The notes beneath the pieces were generated by a model. It did not search any database. It was given only the letters and a program-made list of their open reading frames with translations, and had not been told where the DNA came from. Below, piece by piece: positions 18,792-27,179 of a stretch of DNA of 64,000 nt. Origin of the DNA: Saprospiraceae bacterium. GTDB taxonomy: Bacteria; Bacteroidota; Bacteroidia; Chitinophagales; Saprospiraceae. Every line of letters begins with the position of its first letter. The stretch's first letter is position 1. Made by a program: the position numbers and the translations under genes. The stretch is from NCBI GenBank assembly GCA_020629965.1, contig JAHDCG010000001.1, forward strand, positions 84,802 through 148,801, given 5' to 3'.

Positions 18792-20816
18792 ATGAAAAAA
18801 ATCTCACTCCTTCTCACGCTCGCCTTTCTGACTTTCCGCGTTCAAGCCCAAAATTATTGGAAAATTACCGGCACAACCGAAATCTCCTTCGACCTCGAAA
18901 ACCAAACCGAAACCTACACCGACAACCTCGAAATGTCGGGCAGAAAAGCGTCCGGCATCATCACTTACAGCATCGACACGGTGCGGCGCGTGAAAATATC
19001 GCGCGAGATTATTTTCCCGCAACTGCATCCCTATATCACCGAAACCGATGAATGGTGGCGCGTTTTTCGGGCTTACGAACGCGGGATTTACGAGGACGAT
19101 TTTTCGCCCGTTTTACTGATTGACAGTCTGAAATTTGCGCCGGGCAAACTGAAAGCTGCACGCATCGACGGCTTTTTAGAGTTTGAGTTCGAGACCTCTA
19201 AATCGGGTCTCAGCCTGACCCGAAAGTTTTATCCGGCAGCCGTTGACCCTGTATTTTTTGAAACTTGGAATTTAAAAAACGAGACCGATAAACCGCTTAC
19301 TATCCAAGCGGGTAAACTCTTTCGGCGGCGCGATAATTTCAGTCCGGACGGTACGATTATTCGCACGGTGGTAAAAAACGACTTCGACGCGCCCGAAAAA
19401 TTTACCCTCGCTCCGGGCGATGAATTTAGTTTCAATTTAGAATTTTCGGCAATGACCGACGATATGTTTATGGGCAAAAAATCGGTCGATTACGCGGCGC
19501 AGCGCAGCGATTTTCTGCAAAAGGTTTCCGAAAATTTAATCTTGGAAACGCCGAACGAAACGCTGAACACCTTTTTCAACTTCGCGAAAATTCGCGCCTC
19601 CGAGTCTATTTTCGACTCAAAATTAGGGCTAATTCATTCGCCCGGCGGCGGCAGATATTACGTCGGCATTTGGGCAAACGACCAAGCGGAGTACGTCAGC
19701 CCGTTTTTTCCGTATCTCGGCTATGATTTGGGCAATGAGTCAGCGATAAATTGCTACCGCGCCTTCGCCAAAGAGATAAATCCGGAGTATAAACCTATGC
19801 GCTATGCTTTTGAATTGGAGGGCATTCCGCCGCCGTTTTATTTGGACAGGGGCGACGCGGCGATGATTGCCTACGGGGCGGCGCAGTTTGTTTTGACTTA
19901 CGGAAAAGAGGAAACGACGCGGGAATTTTACCCGCTCATCGAGTGGTGTTTGGAGTACTGTCGGCGGCAATTAAACGCGGCGGGTGTCGTCAAATCCGAG
20001 TCCGACGAAATGGAAGGTCGCATCGAAACCGGCGACGCTAACCTCTCGACTTCCGCGCTGTACTACGGTGCACTCAACCTTGCGGCAGACCTGACCGCGA
20101 CTTTAAAAATGCCGCAACAACAAACGGAAACCTACCGCAAGCAGGCTGAAGAATTAGCCGCAAACATCGAAAAATATTTCGGGGCGACGATAGAAGGTCT
20201 GCCGACTTACAAGTATTACGCGGAACACGACAAGCTGCGGCATTGGATTTGTCTGCCTTTGGTGGTAGGCATCGACTCCCGAAAAGACGCGACCGTCGAA
20301 GCACTTTTTGACCGGCTGTGGACGGAAAACGGCGTGCACGTCGAGAAAAATTCCGATAACCCGGCAATTTCCGAAATATTTTGGGACAGAGGAACGCTGT
20401 ATGCCCTGCGCGGCACTTTTCTCGCCGGTGCGACCGAAAAATCGCTCGAAAAGCTCATCGAATATTCCGAAAAACGCTTGCTCGGCGACCGCGTGCCTTA
20501 TGCCGTCGAGGCCTACCCGGAGGGCAATATGGCGCACCTTTCGGCGGAAAGCGGTTTGTATTGCCGCATTTTTACGGAAGGCATGTTCGGCATCGTGCCG
20601 ACGGGTTTACGCAGTTTTGAATTAACACCGCGCCTGCCGGCAGAATGGGCGGAGATGAATTTGCGCAACATCCAAGCCTTCGGAAACAGTTTTGATATTG
20701 AAGTGACGCGACACGACGGGGAATTATTTTTAAAAATAAAAGACAGTAAAAACGGCAAGTTTATTTTCAACAATTCTTTCAAAAAAGGAGGAACGGTAAA
20801 AATCGAATTACCGTAA
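18792..20816 (+). CDS. Secreted six-hairpin glycosidase-like protein
   Basis: A 674-residue protein with a clear signal peptide (MKKISLLLTLAFLTFRVQAQ). The start at 18792 is chosen because the frame upstream runs through the 18699-18761 hairpin and would bury the signal peptide. An N-terminal beta-sandwich of about 250 residues is followed by an (alpha/alpha)6-toroid region (GGGRYYVGIWANDQAEYVSPF, RLLGDRVPYAVEAYPEGNMA) and a C-terminal beta domain (FELTPRLPAEW). This layout is that of six-hairpin glycosidases such as GH78, GH63 or GH95 relatives; the exact family cannot be fixed by eye. It would act in the periplasm or at the surface on material handled by the SusCD/VCBS genes upstream. Confidence 0.7.
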   Translation: MKKISLLLTLAFLTFRVQAQNYWKITGTTEISFDLENQTETYTDNLEMSGRKASGIITYSIDTVRRVKISREIIFPQLHPYITETDEWWRVFRAYERGIYEDDFSPVLLIDSLKFAPGKLKAARIDGFLEFEFETSKSGLSLTRKFYPAAVDPVFFETWNLKNETDKPLTIQAGKLFRRRDNFSPDGTIIRTVVKNDFDAPEKFTLAPGDEFSFNLEFSAMTDDMFMGKKSVDYAAQRSDFLQKVSENLILETPNETLNTFFNFAKIRASESIFDSKLGLIHSPGGGRYYVGIWANDQAEYVSPFFPYLGYDLGNESAINCYRAFAKEINPEYKPMRYAFELEGIPPPFYLDRGDAAMIAYGAAQFVLTYGKEETTREFYPLIEWCLEYCRRQLNAAGVVKSESDEMEGRIETGDANLSTSALYYGALNLAADLTATLKMPQQQTETYRKQAEELAANIEKYFGATIEGLPTYKYYAEHDKLRHWICLPLVVGIDSRKDATVEALFDRLWTENGVHVEKNSDNPAISEIFWDRGTLYALRGTFLAGATEKSLEKLIEYSEKRLLGDRVPYAVEAYPEGNMAHLSAESGLYCRIFTEGMFGIVPTGLRSFELTPRLPAEWAEMNLRNIQAFGNSFDIEVTRHDGELFLKIKDSKNGKFIFNNSFKKGGTVKIELP

Positions 20817-20832
20817 GAGACGCGCCCGTTCG

Positions 20833-20861
20833 CCGTCCACCGTAAAACCGTCCACCGTCCA
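20833..20861. repeat. Heptamer array (CCGTCCA)n
   Basis: CCGTCCA, CCGTAAAA, CCGTCCA, CCGTCCA, starting 17 bases after the glycosidase stop codon. All 29 bases are identical to 27102-27130, about 6 kb away. Confidence 0.9.
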
Positions 20862-20906
20862 AACAACTTTAACGCAACCTTACCAACCTCAAATCCGGAA
20901 ACCCGC

Positions 20907-20914
20907 TATTTTTG
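20907..20914 (+). promoter_or_regulatory. Putative -7 box (TATTTTTG)
   Basis: An exact TAnnTTTG match 84 bases before the cohesin-like gene. No -33 TTTG at the usual distance. Confidence 0.45.
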
Positions 20915-20997
20915 CGGCGTTCTCAAGGCAGACCGTATCGCTTCGGTACAGCTTTTGTCTTAGTCAAAGAACGAGTCAAATTATAAAATTTCTGAAC

Positions 20998-21510
20998 ATG
21001 AACACAGTGAAATACAACTTCCTCTTTTTACCTTTTCTCCTTTTCGGTCTTTTCCAAAATAACGAAATCGCCGTCGAAGATAACGCCACCGTTTTGACTT
21101 TAACGGTCGATAAAAAAACCGCCGCGCCCGGCGAGACGGTTTGCTTGGACGTGGTCTCTCCCGATTTCAATCAAATCGTGTCGATGCAGTACACCATGAA
21201 ATGGGATAAAAGCGTCTTGCAATACAAAAACGTACAAAATTTTCAGGTGCCGGCGATGACGGCGGCTAACTTCGGCGAACGCATCGTTGACGAAGGAAAA
21301 TTGACCTTCAGTTGGTTCGATCCGAGTGTGCGCGGCATTTCGCTCAAGCCCGGTACTTCCGTTTATCAGGTTTGTTTCGACGTTATCGGCAAGAGCGGCG
21401 CAAAGGGTTTTGTGCAATTTACCGACTACCCGACGGTCACGGAAATCATGCAAACCGACGGTACGTTTTTGGATTTGAACTGGACGAGCGGAAAGGTGAC
21501 GGTGAAGTAA
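20998..21510 (+). CDS. Secreted cohesin-like domain protein
   Basis: A 170-residue protein with an N-terminal hydrophobic export segment (NFLFLPFLLFGLF). The rest is essentially one cohesin-type beta-sandwich (about 33-168): LTLTVDKKTAAPGETVCLDV, then MKWDKSVLQYKNV, then LTFSWFDPSVRGISLKPG, which matches the strand pattern of cohesin domains (PF00963-like). No sorting domain or lipobox is evident. Cohesins bind dockerins. The HYR giant at 29592 contains a dockerin-like segment plus its own cohesin-like domain, so an interaction is conceivable but unproven; in Bacteroidota many cohesin-like domains are not part of cellulosomes. Confidence 0.7.
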   Translation: MNTVKYNFLFLPFLLFGLFQNNEIAVEDNATVLTLTVDKKTAAPGETVCLDVVSPDFNQIVSMQYTMKWDKSVLQYKNVQNFQVPAMTAANFGERIVDEGKLTFSWFDPSVRGISLKPGTSVYQVCFDVIGKSGAKGFVQFTDYPTVTEIMQTDGTFLDLNWTSGKVTVK

Positions 21511-21638
21511 AGGAAGTGTAAATTTTCGACAAGTCGGCAAAAAAAATACGGATTTTTTCTCTCGATTTCCGATTATCGTGTACCTTGTTTACTGAAATGA
21601 CTTGTGGTAAAATCGAACAATCCTTCATTTTATTCCTA

Positions 21639-22808
21639 ATGACAAAACCGACCGAACAAGAACGAGTATCAGAGTTGCAAAGCTACGCAATTATGGATAC
21701 GCCCGCCGAGCAAATTTTCGACAACATCGCAAAAATGGCAGCTTTAGTGTGTCAATGCCCTTACGCGCAAATAAATTTTATCGACGACAAACGCTACCAA
21801 CCCAAAGCGGTGTACGGCGGAGATGCCGTAGAGTTTGTGCGCGGAGAAACCATTTGCGAGTACACTTTCGAGCAACGAGAACTGACCGTCTCTCCCGATT
21901 TGAGTCAAGACGAACGATTTAAAAATCACCCGATGGTCTGCGGCGGACCGCAGTTGCGCTTCTACGTCGGGCTGCCGCTTATCAGCACTTCGGGTAATGC
22001 TTTGGGGACTTTGTGCGTGTTTGATACCGAAACCAAAGAACTCAGTGAAGCGCAAACGGACGGTCTGAAAATACTGACGCAGCAAATTGCTAATCTGCTC
22101 GACCGACGACGCGAAAAGAACGAAATTGAAAAATTGAACGAAAAACTGACGGCTTCTTACAAAGATTTGGAGGCCTTCAGTTATACGGTTTCGCACGACC
22201 TCAAAGCACCCTTAAACACGGTCAGTAATTTTGTCGATGTTATTACGGAAGACTACGGCAGTAGTTTTGACGGGGAATTACGGCAACATTTGGAGCGCAT
22301 CAAATCCTCGGTTTTACGCATGAACGACATGGTGCGCAATCTGCTGAAGTTGTCCAACAGCCTGCGCCATGAAATTGAACGCGAAACGGTAGATGTCACG
22401 AAAATTTTGCAAAATGCGGCAAAAGATTACGCGGAAACCAACGCCGTCATAGAAATCGCAGCAGGATTGAAAACCTACGCCGACCCCGTTTTGACCGCCG
22501 CCGTTTTCAAAAATCTGCTCGAAAATGCCGTCAAATACAGTCGAGCCGCCGACCGTCCGCACATCCAAATATACGCCGCCGAGCGAAACGGAAAAAAATA
22601 TATTGCGGTCAGCGACAACGGTATCGGCTTCGATGCGGCGCACGCGAGTCATATTTGGCAACCTTTTCACCGGCTGAATCCGAAAAGCGCATATTCGGGC
22701 AGCGGTATCGGTTTGTCTATTGTCAAAAAAGCAATCGACCGCCACGAAGGCGATATTTTCTTTGAAAGTGCGCCGGGAGAAGGGGCGACTTTTTTTGTGA
22801 GGTTTTGA
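21639..22808 (+). CDS. GAF-domain sensor histidine kinase
   Basis: A 389-residue soluble kinase. A GAF domain (about 20-155, ending in PLISTSGNALGTLCVFD) is followed by a HisKA dimerisation helix with the phospho-accepting His in YTVSHDLKAPL (near 186). A HATPase_c domain has an N box NLLENAVKYSR, G1 box DNGIGFD and G2 box GSGIGLSIVKK. The start at 21639 (MTKPTEQERVSEL) is preferred because homologs begin with this segment; the upstream codons in frame look non-coding. No transmembrane segment and no response regulator gene is adjacent, so it is an orphan cytoplasmic kinase. The GAF ligand is unknown. Confidence 0.9.
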   Translation: MTKPTEQERVSELQSYAIMDTPAEQIFDNIAKMAALVCQCPYAQINFIDDKRYQPKAVYGGDAVEFVRGETICEYTFEQRELTVSPDLSQDERFKNHPMVCGGPQLRFYVGLPLISTSGNALGTLCVFDTETKELSEAQTDGLKILTQQIANLLDRRREKNEIEKLNEKLTASYKDLEAFSYTVSHDLKAPLNTVSNFVDVITEDYGSSFDGELRQHLERIKSSVLRMNDMVRNLLKLSNSLRHEIERETVDVTKILQNAAKDYAETNAVIEIAAGLKTYADPVLTAAVFKNLLENAVKYSRAADRPHIQIYAAERNGKKYIAVSDNGIGFDAAHASHIWQPFHRLNPKSAYSGSGIGLSIVKKAIDRHEGDIFFESAPGEGATFFVRF

Positions 22809-22817
22809 GTCGATTAA

Positions 22818-24059
22818 TTATAAATTCAGCAACGCCCGCCGCAACAAATTCAAAGCCCGCACCGAGGCATACTCGATATTTTTCAAGCGGTCTTTGCCGA
22901 TGGTAATTTTCTCCGCAACCGTACCCGCCGGCCCCGCGACCGACATCCAGACCGTTCCCACGGGTTTTTCTTCCGAGCCGCCGCCGGGGCCCATAATGCC
23001 CGAAATCGACAAAGCCATATCCGCACCGATAATCTTGCGCGCGCCTTCCGACATTTCTCGGACGACGGCTTCGCTGACCGCGCCGTCGGCTTGCAGCGTC
23101 TCTGCTTTTACTCCGAGTTGCCGCATTTTCATTTCATTGGAATAAGAAACAAAACTACCCAAAAAATACGCGGAACTACCCGGCACAGTTGTGATTTTAT
23201 GCGCAATGTAACCGCCCGTACAGCTTTCCGCAAGGGTCAGCGTCAGTCCTTTTTCTTTCAGTATTTCGCCGATTTTCCCTTCCAAAGTTTCTCTTTCTTC
23301 TCCGAAAAGTAAATCGGGCAGCAGGTCGCACAGTTCCTTTTTCTTGGCATCCAACAGCAACTCCAAGTCCTCCTGCGTGCCGCCGCGACCCGTCAGGCGC
23401 AGGCGCACCGCCCCGAGACCGGGCAGGTAGGCAATTTTGACATTTTCGGGCAAAGCGGCTTCAAATTTTTCGATGCGCTGCGCAATGCGCGACTCGCCCT
23501 CGCCGACCGTGAGCAGCGTGCGGTGTCCGATGGCTGCGCCGGGAAAAACGGTTTTCAACTTCGGCAGCACCTCGTTTTCCATCAGATATTTCATTTCGTA
23601 AGGCACACCCGGCATCGAAACATAGACCTTGCCGTTTTCTTGAAACCACATGCCCGGCGCGGTGCCCATCCGGTTGGTGAGTATCTCGGCATTTTGCGGC
23701 ATAAAGCATTGAGCGCGGTGCGCATCGGTCGTCGGTCTGCCCCACTTCGCAAACATTTTCGTGATGCGCTCCCACGTCGGCTCGTGAAAAACCATGCCTG
23801 TATCGAAATGCTCCGCAATGACTTTTTTGGTAATGTCGTCTTTCGTCGGTCCCAATCCGCCGGTAATCAGTATCACATCCGCATTTTTTTCGGCGTGCCG
23901 CAGTCCGTTTAAGATGCTGTCGCGGTCGTCGCTGAGCGAAGAAATTTCGACTACTTCCGCGCCTTGTAAATTGAGTTGCTGCCCCATCCACGCGGAGTTG
24001 GTGTCGATGATTTGACCGATGAGAATTTCGTCGCCGATGGTGAGGAGGTGTACTTTCAT
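22818..24059 (-). CDS. cinA: CinA family nicotinamide-nucleotide amidohydrolase
   Basis: A 413-residue two-domain CinA. The N-terminal MoaB/MogA-like domain (LTIGDEILIGQIIDTNSAW, ILITGGLGPTKDD) belongs to the COG1058 ADP-ribose pyrophosphatase type. The C-terminal amidase domain (about 255-410) has LAESCTGGYIAHKITTVPG and SISGIMGPGGG. In bacteria the C-terminal domain deamidates NMN to nicotinate mononucleotide in NAD recycling, and the N-terminal domain is linked to ADP-ribose hydrolysis. Length and motifs are full. The gene begins 13 bases after the GNAT gene on the same strand, so the two likely share a transcript. Confidence 0.95.
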   Translation of the reverse strand: MKVHLLTIGDEILIGQIIDTNSAWMGQQLNLQGAEVVEISSLSDDRDSILNGLRHAEKNADVILITGGLGPTKDDITKKVIAEHFDTGMVFHEPTWERITKMFAKWGRPTTDAHRAQCFMPQNAEILTNRMGTAPGMWFQENGKVYVSMPGVPYEMKYLMENEVLPKLKTVFPGAAIGHRTLLTVGEGESRIAQRIEKFEAALPENVKIAYLPGLGAVRLRLTGRGGTQEDLELLLDAKKKELCDLLPDLLFGEERETLEGKIGEILKEKGLTLTLAESCTGGYIAHKITTVPGSSAYFLGSFVSYSNEMKMRQLGVKAETLQADGAVSEAVVREMSEGARKIIGADMALSISGIMGPGGGSEEKPVGTVWMSVAGPAGTVAEKITIGKDRLKNIEYASVRALNLLRRALLNL

Positions 24060-24072
24060 ATTTTGTGAGACG

Positions 24073-24093
24073 TTAGATTTTAGATTTTAGACT
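24073..24093. repeat. Heptamer array (TTAGATT)3 at the end of the GNAT gene
   Basis: TTAGATT, TTAGATT, TTAGACT. The first unit contains the stop codon of the minus-strand GNAT gene, so the last coding codons are made of repeat. 22 bases (24075-24096) are the exact reverse complement of 50908-50929. Confidence 0.9.
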
Positions 24094-24615
24094 GCTCCGC
24101 ACTTCAGACTGCTTTTTGCACAGCATAATTATTTGACTTTGGTGGCCTTTTTCCGTTTTAAAATAATTTTTGAGACGCCCGCATTCTTTAAAACCGACCT
24201 TTCGGTACAGTGTCAATGCCGAGATATTATTTGCCATGACGCCGAGTTCGATTTGCTCCAAACCGGGCTGAGAAAAAGCGGCTTCGATAACTGCATCGAT
24301 TAACTTTCTGCCGACACCCCGCCCGCTGTAATCCGCATTGACGTACATCGAAATAATGCTTCCGTGATGCCGACAGCGGCGTCTTTCCTGTCTGACAAAT
24401 CCGCATATTCCGACACACTTTTTGCCGTCAAAAACACCGAAAAGAAAATTTTCAGAGTCCGGCTGTGACAAATACGGGTCAAAAAATAAAACAGCCTTTG
24501 TCTTTTCTTCCGCGTATTCCGTACCAAAACTTTCGGGATGATTTTTCAAACACTCCAAGCGAACGCGGCGGTAATCGGTTTTATCTCTTTCGGTGAGGCG
24601 ACGAATTGAAATCAT
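24073..24615 (-). CDS. GNAT family N-acetyltransferase
   Basis: A 180-residue GNAT protein with the acetyl-CoA-binding motif A (ADYSGRGVGRKLIDAVIEAA) and motif B (NISALTLYRKVGFKECG). The substrate is unknown; the arrangement resembles RimI/YjaB-type small acetyltransferases. The C-terminus after the domain (QSEVRSSLKSKI) is encoded partly by the heptamer array, which supplies the stop codon. cinA follows 13 bases later. Divergent from the large helical-repeat gene at 24716. Confidence 0.85.
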   Translation of the reverse strand: MISIRRLTERDKTDYRRVRLECLKNHPESFGTEYAEEKTKAVLFFDPYLSQPDSENFLFGVFDGKKCVGICGFVRQERRRCRHHGSIISMYVNADYSGRGVGRKLIDAVIEAAFSQPGLEQIELGVMANNISALTLYRKVGFKECGRLKNYFKTEKGHQSQIIMLCKKQSEVRSSLKSKI

Positions 24616-24661
24616 AATTCAGCGTTTTAATCAGCAAACAAACACCCCAACTCACCGACGG

Positions 24662-24692
24662 TTTGTCAGTCTGCTTTTTTTCGCTAATATTG
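24662..24692 (+). promoter_or_regulatory. Promoter of the 24716 gene
   Basis: TTTG at 24662-24665 is followed after 19 bases by TAATATTG at 24685-24692 (one mismatch to TAnnTTTG), 24 bases before the start codon. Confidence 0.55.
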
Positions 24693-24715
24693 TAAAAATA
24701 TAAATCAACACAACC

Positions 24716-27025
24716 ATGAAAATCATCGTCCCGCTGCTGTTCGTTTTACTTTTTCTGCTGCCGAAAAAAGTGTCGGAGGCTTGTGTTTCTTTTGATAATT
24801 CGCTTTATACTTATTCTTTTTTGGATTCCAAAATCGTTGCCGAAGACTCGGAATACGCGCCTTATTTTTTGAATTTTTCGGAAATGTATGACTATTACCA
24901 AGAAGTGCAAGAAGCGAAAAAAACGGAAAATCTAGAGGAATGGAGACTGAAAACTTGTGATTATGCGGACTTAACGGAAATCGAAGCGGTCATTTATCAA
25001 GGTTCGGAAACGGAATTGTTGCGCTTAAAAAATGCGGTGAAAGCAAAAAATCCGGTGCCGGGCGGGCGACTGCGTGATAACGGTTTTGCGAAATATTTAA
25101 TGAGCAACGGCTGCGAAGAAACGCTCGATTATCTCGTTTTTGCGAAGCAAACCGAACCGCACGTCACCGCCGTAAATGCCTGGGGCGACACCAAACGCGA
25201 CTATGCGGCGATGAAAGATTTGCAACAGGAAGGAAGAAAACGTTTTCGCAAAACGGGTTCGCATTTTTTGAAATTGCGCTATGCTTACCAACTGATGCGC
25301 TTGGCGCACTACCGCAAGGATTACATCGGCGTTTTGGCATTGCACGAAGATTTGATGCCGAAAATTGACGAGGTTTTGGTCGATGAATTGCGCAGCCTGA
25401 TGTATTGGTGGATTTTGGGGCACAAGGCGGGCGCGCTGATGGCTCTGAATCAAAAAGCGGAAGCCAATTATTTGTATTCACGCATTTTTGCAAAATGTCC
25501 GAGTAAACGGGAAAGTGCGTTTCGGAGTTTTTCCGTAAAAAATCGGGAAGAGTGGGAAGCCGTTTTGAAGCTCTGTCGCAGTGACCGAGAACGCTCGGTT
25601 ATCTATGCGCTGCGTGCGAATGCGGCGGACAGCCGGGCGATTTACGACATGGAAGTCATTTACGATTTGTACCCCGAAAGTCCGCATTTGGAAGTGCTGC
25701 TGGTCAAAGAAATCGAAGAACTGGAGCAGGATTTATTGGGTTTGGATTGGAATAAAAAGAAAAAGCAAAACAAGCGCAACTACAAAATACCGCGCGCCGA
25801 GGCGGGAGATTATGTGATTGAACTACAGAAATTTGCCCGCCGGCTGCGCTTGGAAGGCAAAGTCGCGCGGCCGTCGCTGTGGTACATTGCCGAAGGCTAT
25901 TTAGAGTTTTTAGCGGGCGATTTATACGCCGCCGCCAAGACTTTTGACGAGGTGCGCCCGACGGTTGAAGAAATAGATTTACAACTGCAACTGGCGTCTT
26001 TTGAATTGGCTTTAAAAATTGCGGCCTTTGAAACACCCGACGATGAGACGGAAAGAGCCGCTTACGAAATTATAAAAAGTAACGATTTATACGAGACAAA
26101 TAAGAGTTTTCCGAACTACCTGCGCGACCGCCTGACGCTTTTGTATCAGGAAAACAAACGCCCCGGTAAAGCCTTTCGTACGCAGTACGATTTGAAAGAT
26201 TTGCGCGCCAATCCGCAGGAAGACATCATCGACGACCTGCTGAAAATCGCCCAAAAGCCCGACCGCAATCCTTTGGAACGCCTCTACATTCGCACCAAAG
26301 ACGACGACCTCATCACCGACGACCTGTGGGACATGAAAGCGGTGCTGGCGATGCAGGAATTTCAGTTAGAGGCAGCACTTTTGGCTTTGAAAAAAATACC
26401 GCGCACGGAGTGGGATAAATTCGGGCGGTTCGATGCTTTTCGCCCGACCATAAACGACTGCCAAAGTTGTGCGCACAGCAAAGACAGTATCGACCTTTTT
26501 AATCGCGGTACGCTGATACAGGAAATTTTGGATTTGGAATATCAAGCCCGTGCCGAAATTCAAAAAGCACCGATATCTTATTTTAAAATCGGAGTCGCGT
26601 TGTACAACACGACTTACTTCGGGCACTCGTGGCGGGCGCGGGATTACTACCGCAGCGGTGCCGTTTGGTATCAATTAAAACGCGCAAAAGATAACGTTTT
26701 CCCCGTCGCGCGTAAAGGTTTTCCGTTCGGCAATAAAGAACTAATCGACGTAGCGCGGGCAAAATATTACTTCGAAAAATGCCGAATCCTGACCGAAAAT
26801 CCGGAACTCGCCGCCCAAGCCACCTACATGGCAGCCAAATGCGAACTCATCGAATATTACCAAAGCGAAATGTATAAACCGGCAAAATGCGCAAACTGCA
26901 TTCCCGAGGTACCGGAGGAATATACCGAAGAATATCAACGCCTGAAGGAGCAATACGGAGAGACAAAATTTTACGCAAGAATAATTGAAGAATGTGCTTT
27001 TTTTGCGGCTTACGCCCGAAGGTAG
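24716..27025 (+). CDS. Large secreted helical-repeat protein of unknown function
   Basis: A 769-residue protein with a signal peptide (IIVPLLFVLLFLLPKKVSEA). The mature N-terminus begins ACVSFD. The body is rich in paired helices with TPR-like spacing (YAYQLMRLAHYRKDYIGVL, AGALMALNQKAEANYLYSRI), suggesting a TPR/HEAT-type solenoid, though no canonical TPR consensus is complete. Cysteine pairs appear late (CQSC near 583, CANC near 724). I recognise this as a type seen as hypothetical protein in Bacteroidota but cannot name a function. The coding end merges into a heptamer array. Confidence 0.75.
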   Translation: MKIIVPLLFVLLFLLPKKVSEACVSFDNSLYTYSFLDSKIVAEDSEYAPYFLNFSEMYDYYQEVQEAKKTENLEEWRLKTCDYADLTEIEAVIYQGSETELLRLKNAVKAKNPVPGGRLRDNGFAKYLMSNGCEETLDYLVFAKQTEPHVTAVNAWGDTKRDYAAMKDLQQEGRKRFRKTGSHFLKLRYAYQLMRLAHYRKDYIGVLALHEDLMPKIDEVLVDELRSLMYWWILGHKAGALMALNQKAEANYLYSRIFAKCPSKRESAFRSFSVKNREEWEAVLKLCRSDRERSVIYALRANAADSRAIYDMEVIYDLYPESPHLEVLLVKEIEELEQDLLGLDWNKKKKQNKRNYKIPRAEAGDYVIELQKFARRLRLEGKVARPSLWYIAEGYLEFLAGDLYAAAKTFDEVRPTVEEIDLQLQLASFELALKIAAFETPDDETERAAYEIIKSNDLYETNKSFPNYLRDRLTLLYQENKRPGKAFRTQYDLKDLRANPQEDIIDDLLKIAQKPDRNPLERLYIRTKDDDLITDDLWDMKAVLAMQEFQLEAALLALKKIPRTEWDKFGRFDAFRPTINDCQSCAHSKDSIDLFNRGTLIQEILDLEYQARAEIQKAPISYFKIGVALYNTTYFGHSWRARDYYRSGAVWYQLKRAKDNVFPVARKGFPFGNKELIDVARAKYYFEKCRILTENPELAAQATYMAAKCELIEYYQSEMYKPAKCANCIPEVPEEYTEEYQRLKEQYGETKFYARIIEECAFFAAYARR

Positions 27026-27058
27026 TTGAGAGTGAAGAGTAGCGAGTGAAGAATAGCG
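27024..27058. repeat. Heptamer array (AGTGAAG-type) after the 24716 gene
   Basis: Five 7-base units, AGTTGAG, AGTGAAG, AGTAGCG, AGTGAAG, AATAGCG, begin inside the stop codon of the gene. Confidence 0.8.
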
Positions 27059-27086
27059 CCGCAAAAGGCTCCCAAAAGCCCAAGCA

Positions 27087-27178
27087 AGCACAGCCCGTCC
27101 ACCGTCCACCGTAAAACCGTCCACCGTCCACCGTTTCAGCACAGCCCGTCCACCGTCCACCGTAAAACCGTCCACCGT
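27087..27178. repeat. Two 41-base copies of a CCGTCCA heptamer block
   Basis: 27087-27127 and 27138-27178 are identical over 41 bases (offset 51). Each contains the order CCGTCCA, CCGTCCA, CCGTAAAA, CCGTCCA. It ends two bases before the stop codon of the minus-strand aldehyde dehydrogenase. Confidence 0.95.
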
Positions 27179-27179
27179 A

